Positions 62,490 through 64,000 of a DNA stretch of 64,000 nucleotides are shown piece after piece. Origin of the DNA: Liolophura sinensis (Eukaryota; Mollusca; Polyplacophora; Chitonida; Chitonidae); contig NW_027017993.1 in assembly GCF_032854445.1 (NCBI RefSeq), positions 62,001-126,000 on the forward strand, in the 5' to 3' direction. Below the pieces are notes generated by a model that saw only the letters and a program-made list of their open reading frames with translations, made no database searches and was not told the origin of the DNA. Position numbers and translations under genes: made by a program. Positions within the stretch are counted from its first letter, which is position 1, and each line of letters begins with the position of its first letter.

Positions 62490-64000
62490 TCAAATCTTTG
62501 GGCCAAGCCCATTTAACTCACCCAGCAAATGTCTTACTTCTAAGTCGAAGACAAACTCAATGTCTTTATCTACATGTAGAAAAACCACACCATTTGTATA
62601 TAAAAAAAACACAAGGTACTTGATACAGTGCGCTGTAAAAAGTACAATTGAACACTGACCCACATCAATAAGGTGCCAAAAGATGCGCAATTGGGCCAGG
62701 CATCTCCAGCTGTTGAAAAATTGCAAATTTCCTTGGTTTCCATGGAGTAAGAGCCGTTGCTGGGCACGTGATCTTGACATCAATGATTATTCATTTGTGG
62801 CTACAGCCAAAAGTATTGGTCGGAGAGCAACACGGTTTGCACCATTCGATTTCTCGTCAAAAAATACGTCGGATTAGCGTCTTATCAGCAGCATTGGAAC
62901 AGTTTTTCCACTTTTGGATTTTTGCCTGGTCTTTTCGCGAATTGAAATCGGCTACATTAACTATGTACAATCGCGACTGGTCATTACTATATTCAACTTT
63001 TCATTATAAGTTATGTGCCCTTCGGTAGCCCAGACGACGTCAAATCTTTGGGCCAAGCCCATTTAACTCACCCAGGAGTTGTCTTACTTCTAAGTCGAAG
63101 ATAAACTCAATGTCTTTATCTACATGTAGAAAAACCACACCATTTGTATATAAAAAAACACAAGGTACTTGATACAGTGCGCTGTAAAAAGTACAATTGA
63201 ACACTGACCCACATCAATAAGGTGCCAAAAGATGCGCAATTGGGCCAGGCATCTCCAGCTGTTGAAAAATTGCAAATTTCCTTGGTTTCCATGGAGTAAG
63301 AGCCGTTGCTGGGCACGTGATCTTGACATCAATGATTATTCATTTGTGGCTACAGCCAAAAGCATTGGTCGGAGAGCAACGCGGTTTGCACCATTCGATT
63401 TCTCGTCAAAAAATACGTCGGATTAGCCTCTTACCAACAGCATTGGAACAGTTTTTCCACTTTTGGATTTTTGCCTGGTCTTTTTGCGAATTGAAATCGG
63501 CTACATTAACTATGTACAATCGCGACTGGTCATTACTATATTCAACTTTTCATTATAAGTTATGTGCCCTTCGGTAGCCCAGACGACGTCAAATCTTTGG
63601 GCCAAGCCCATTTAACTCACCCAGCAAATGTCTTACTTCTAAGTCGAAGACAAACTCAATGTCTTTATCTACATGTAGAAAAACCACACCATTTGTATAT
63701 AAAAAAAAACACAAGGTACTTGATACAGTGCGCTGTAAAAAGTACAATTGAACACTGACCCACATCAATAAGGTGCCAAAAGATGCGTAATTGGGCCAGG
63801 CATCTCCAGCTGTTAAAAAATTGCAAATTTCCTTGGTTTCCATGGAGTAAGAGCCGTTGCTGGGCACGTGATCTTGACATCAATGATTATTCATTTGTGG
63901 CTACAGCCAAAAGTATTGGTCGGAGAGCAACGCGGTTTGCACCATTCGATTTCTCGTCAAAAAATACGTCGGATTAGCCTCTTACCAGCAGCATTGGAAC
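62490..64000. repeat. 7-unit higher-order repeat, copy 2 (cut by window end)
   Basis: Units 62490, 63040 and the partial 63589 (412 bp present) match 58646, 59196 and 59742 at the diagnostic positions. Unit 63040 has a seven-A tract where 59196 lost a TA; unit 62490 lacks the extra A and the missing A that distinguish 58646. The duplication therefore extends beyond the window. Confidence 0.82.

Larger units (their letters stand above)
1..64000. repeat. Satellite DNA array, ~550-bp monomer, about 116 units
   Basis: The string TCAAATCTTTGG, or a one-base variant of it, recurs every 549-552 bp from 509 to 63589, always in the same orientation. This gives 114 complete units plus partial units at both ends. 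From 509 to 56630 there are 102 intervals averaging 550.2 bp. Units differ from each other by scattered substitutions and one-base homopolymer indels, and no unrelated sequence lies between them. The only structural interruption is an inverted fragment of the same repeat at 56867-57236. Established knowledge: arrays of this kind are satellite DNA, typically in centromeric or heterochromatic regions of eukaryotes. I do not recognise the family, so organism and chromosomal position are inference. No coding function is supported. Confidence 0.97.

Noticed and set aside
1-64000. 5S or other ribosomal DNA tandem array
   Set aside because: No stretch of the unit resembles 5S, 5.8S, 18S or 28S rRNA sequence that I know.
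1-64000. CENP-B box
   Set aside because: I checked TTCG-containing positions (cttcggtag, attcgattt) on both strands for the spaced CGGG core and found no match.
1-64000. CRISPR array or bacterial origin
   Set aside because: The repeats are about 550 bp and contiguous with no spacers, and there are no bacterial genes anywhere in the window.

Overview
The whole 64 kb window is one tandem array of a single satellite DNA family. The unit is about 550 bp (mostly 549-552 bp) and is repeated head to tail on the + strand: 114 complete units plus a partial unit at each end. I set the unit boundary at the recurring TCAAATCTTTGG, first seen at 509. By eye, units differ from each other at only a few percent of positions. 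I find no supportable protein gene, RNA gene, transposon, CRISPR array or unrelated DNA. The many short ORFs are the same few frames recurring once per unit; they are broken wherever a homopolymer changes length.

An uninterrupted array of this size and homogeneity points to a eukaryotic chromosome, probably centromeric, pericentromeric or other heterochromatin. I do not recognise the family and cannot name the organism. CpG is only mildly depleted (18 per unit in one counted copy), which argues weakly against a heavily methylated vertebrate genome.

The information lies in how unit variants are ordered. I use these labels: A-type (ccttggattcc), K-type (aaaccaaacc with ccgttgtaaa), P-type (catccccag, usually with cagcagttg), F-type (caaagtcttt), and a short hypervariable tail near unit offset 419-459 with several alleles (gctaactgattt, gctatctgattt, tattttttctaattg, seven-T ctttttttctaattg, gcgaattg, gctaattg). 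Region 1 (1 to about 30.2 kb) has a loose higher-order order A-K-P-F-plus-fillers, with periods of 6 to 11 units. Region 2 (about 30.2 to 49.4 kb) lacks K-type heads and gcgaattg tails. It carries 6-unit (3.3 kb) and 10-unit (5.5 kb) duplications and an ordered match of eight units to sequence 12.1 kb away. Region 3 (49.5 to 56.6 kb) is dominated by gcgaattg-tailed units in mosaic order. One unit (56630-57543) is interrupted by a 370-bp fragment of the same satellite in inverted orientation. Region 4 (57.5 to 64 kb) shows nested 3-unit and 7-unit duplications.

Several units are visible chimeras of two variants (18122, 20873, 37925, 48929), as expected from unequal exchange or gene conversion between misaligned units. 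The window therefore records recent satellite evolution rather than a gene system. The most distinctive features are the single inverted fragment and the abrupt change of variant population near 49.1-49.4 kb.
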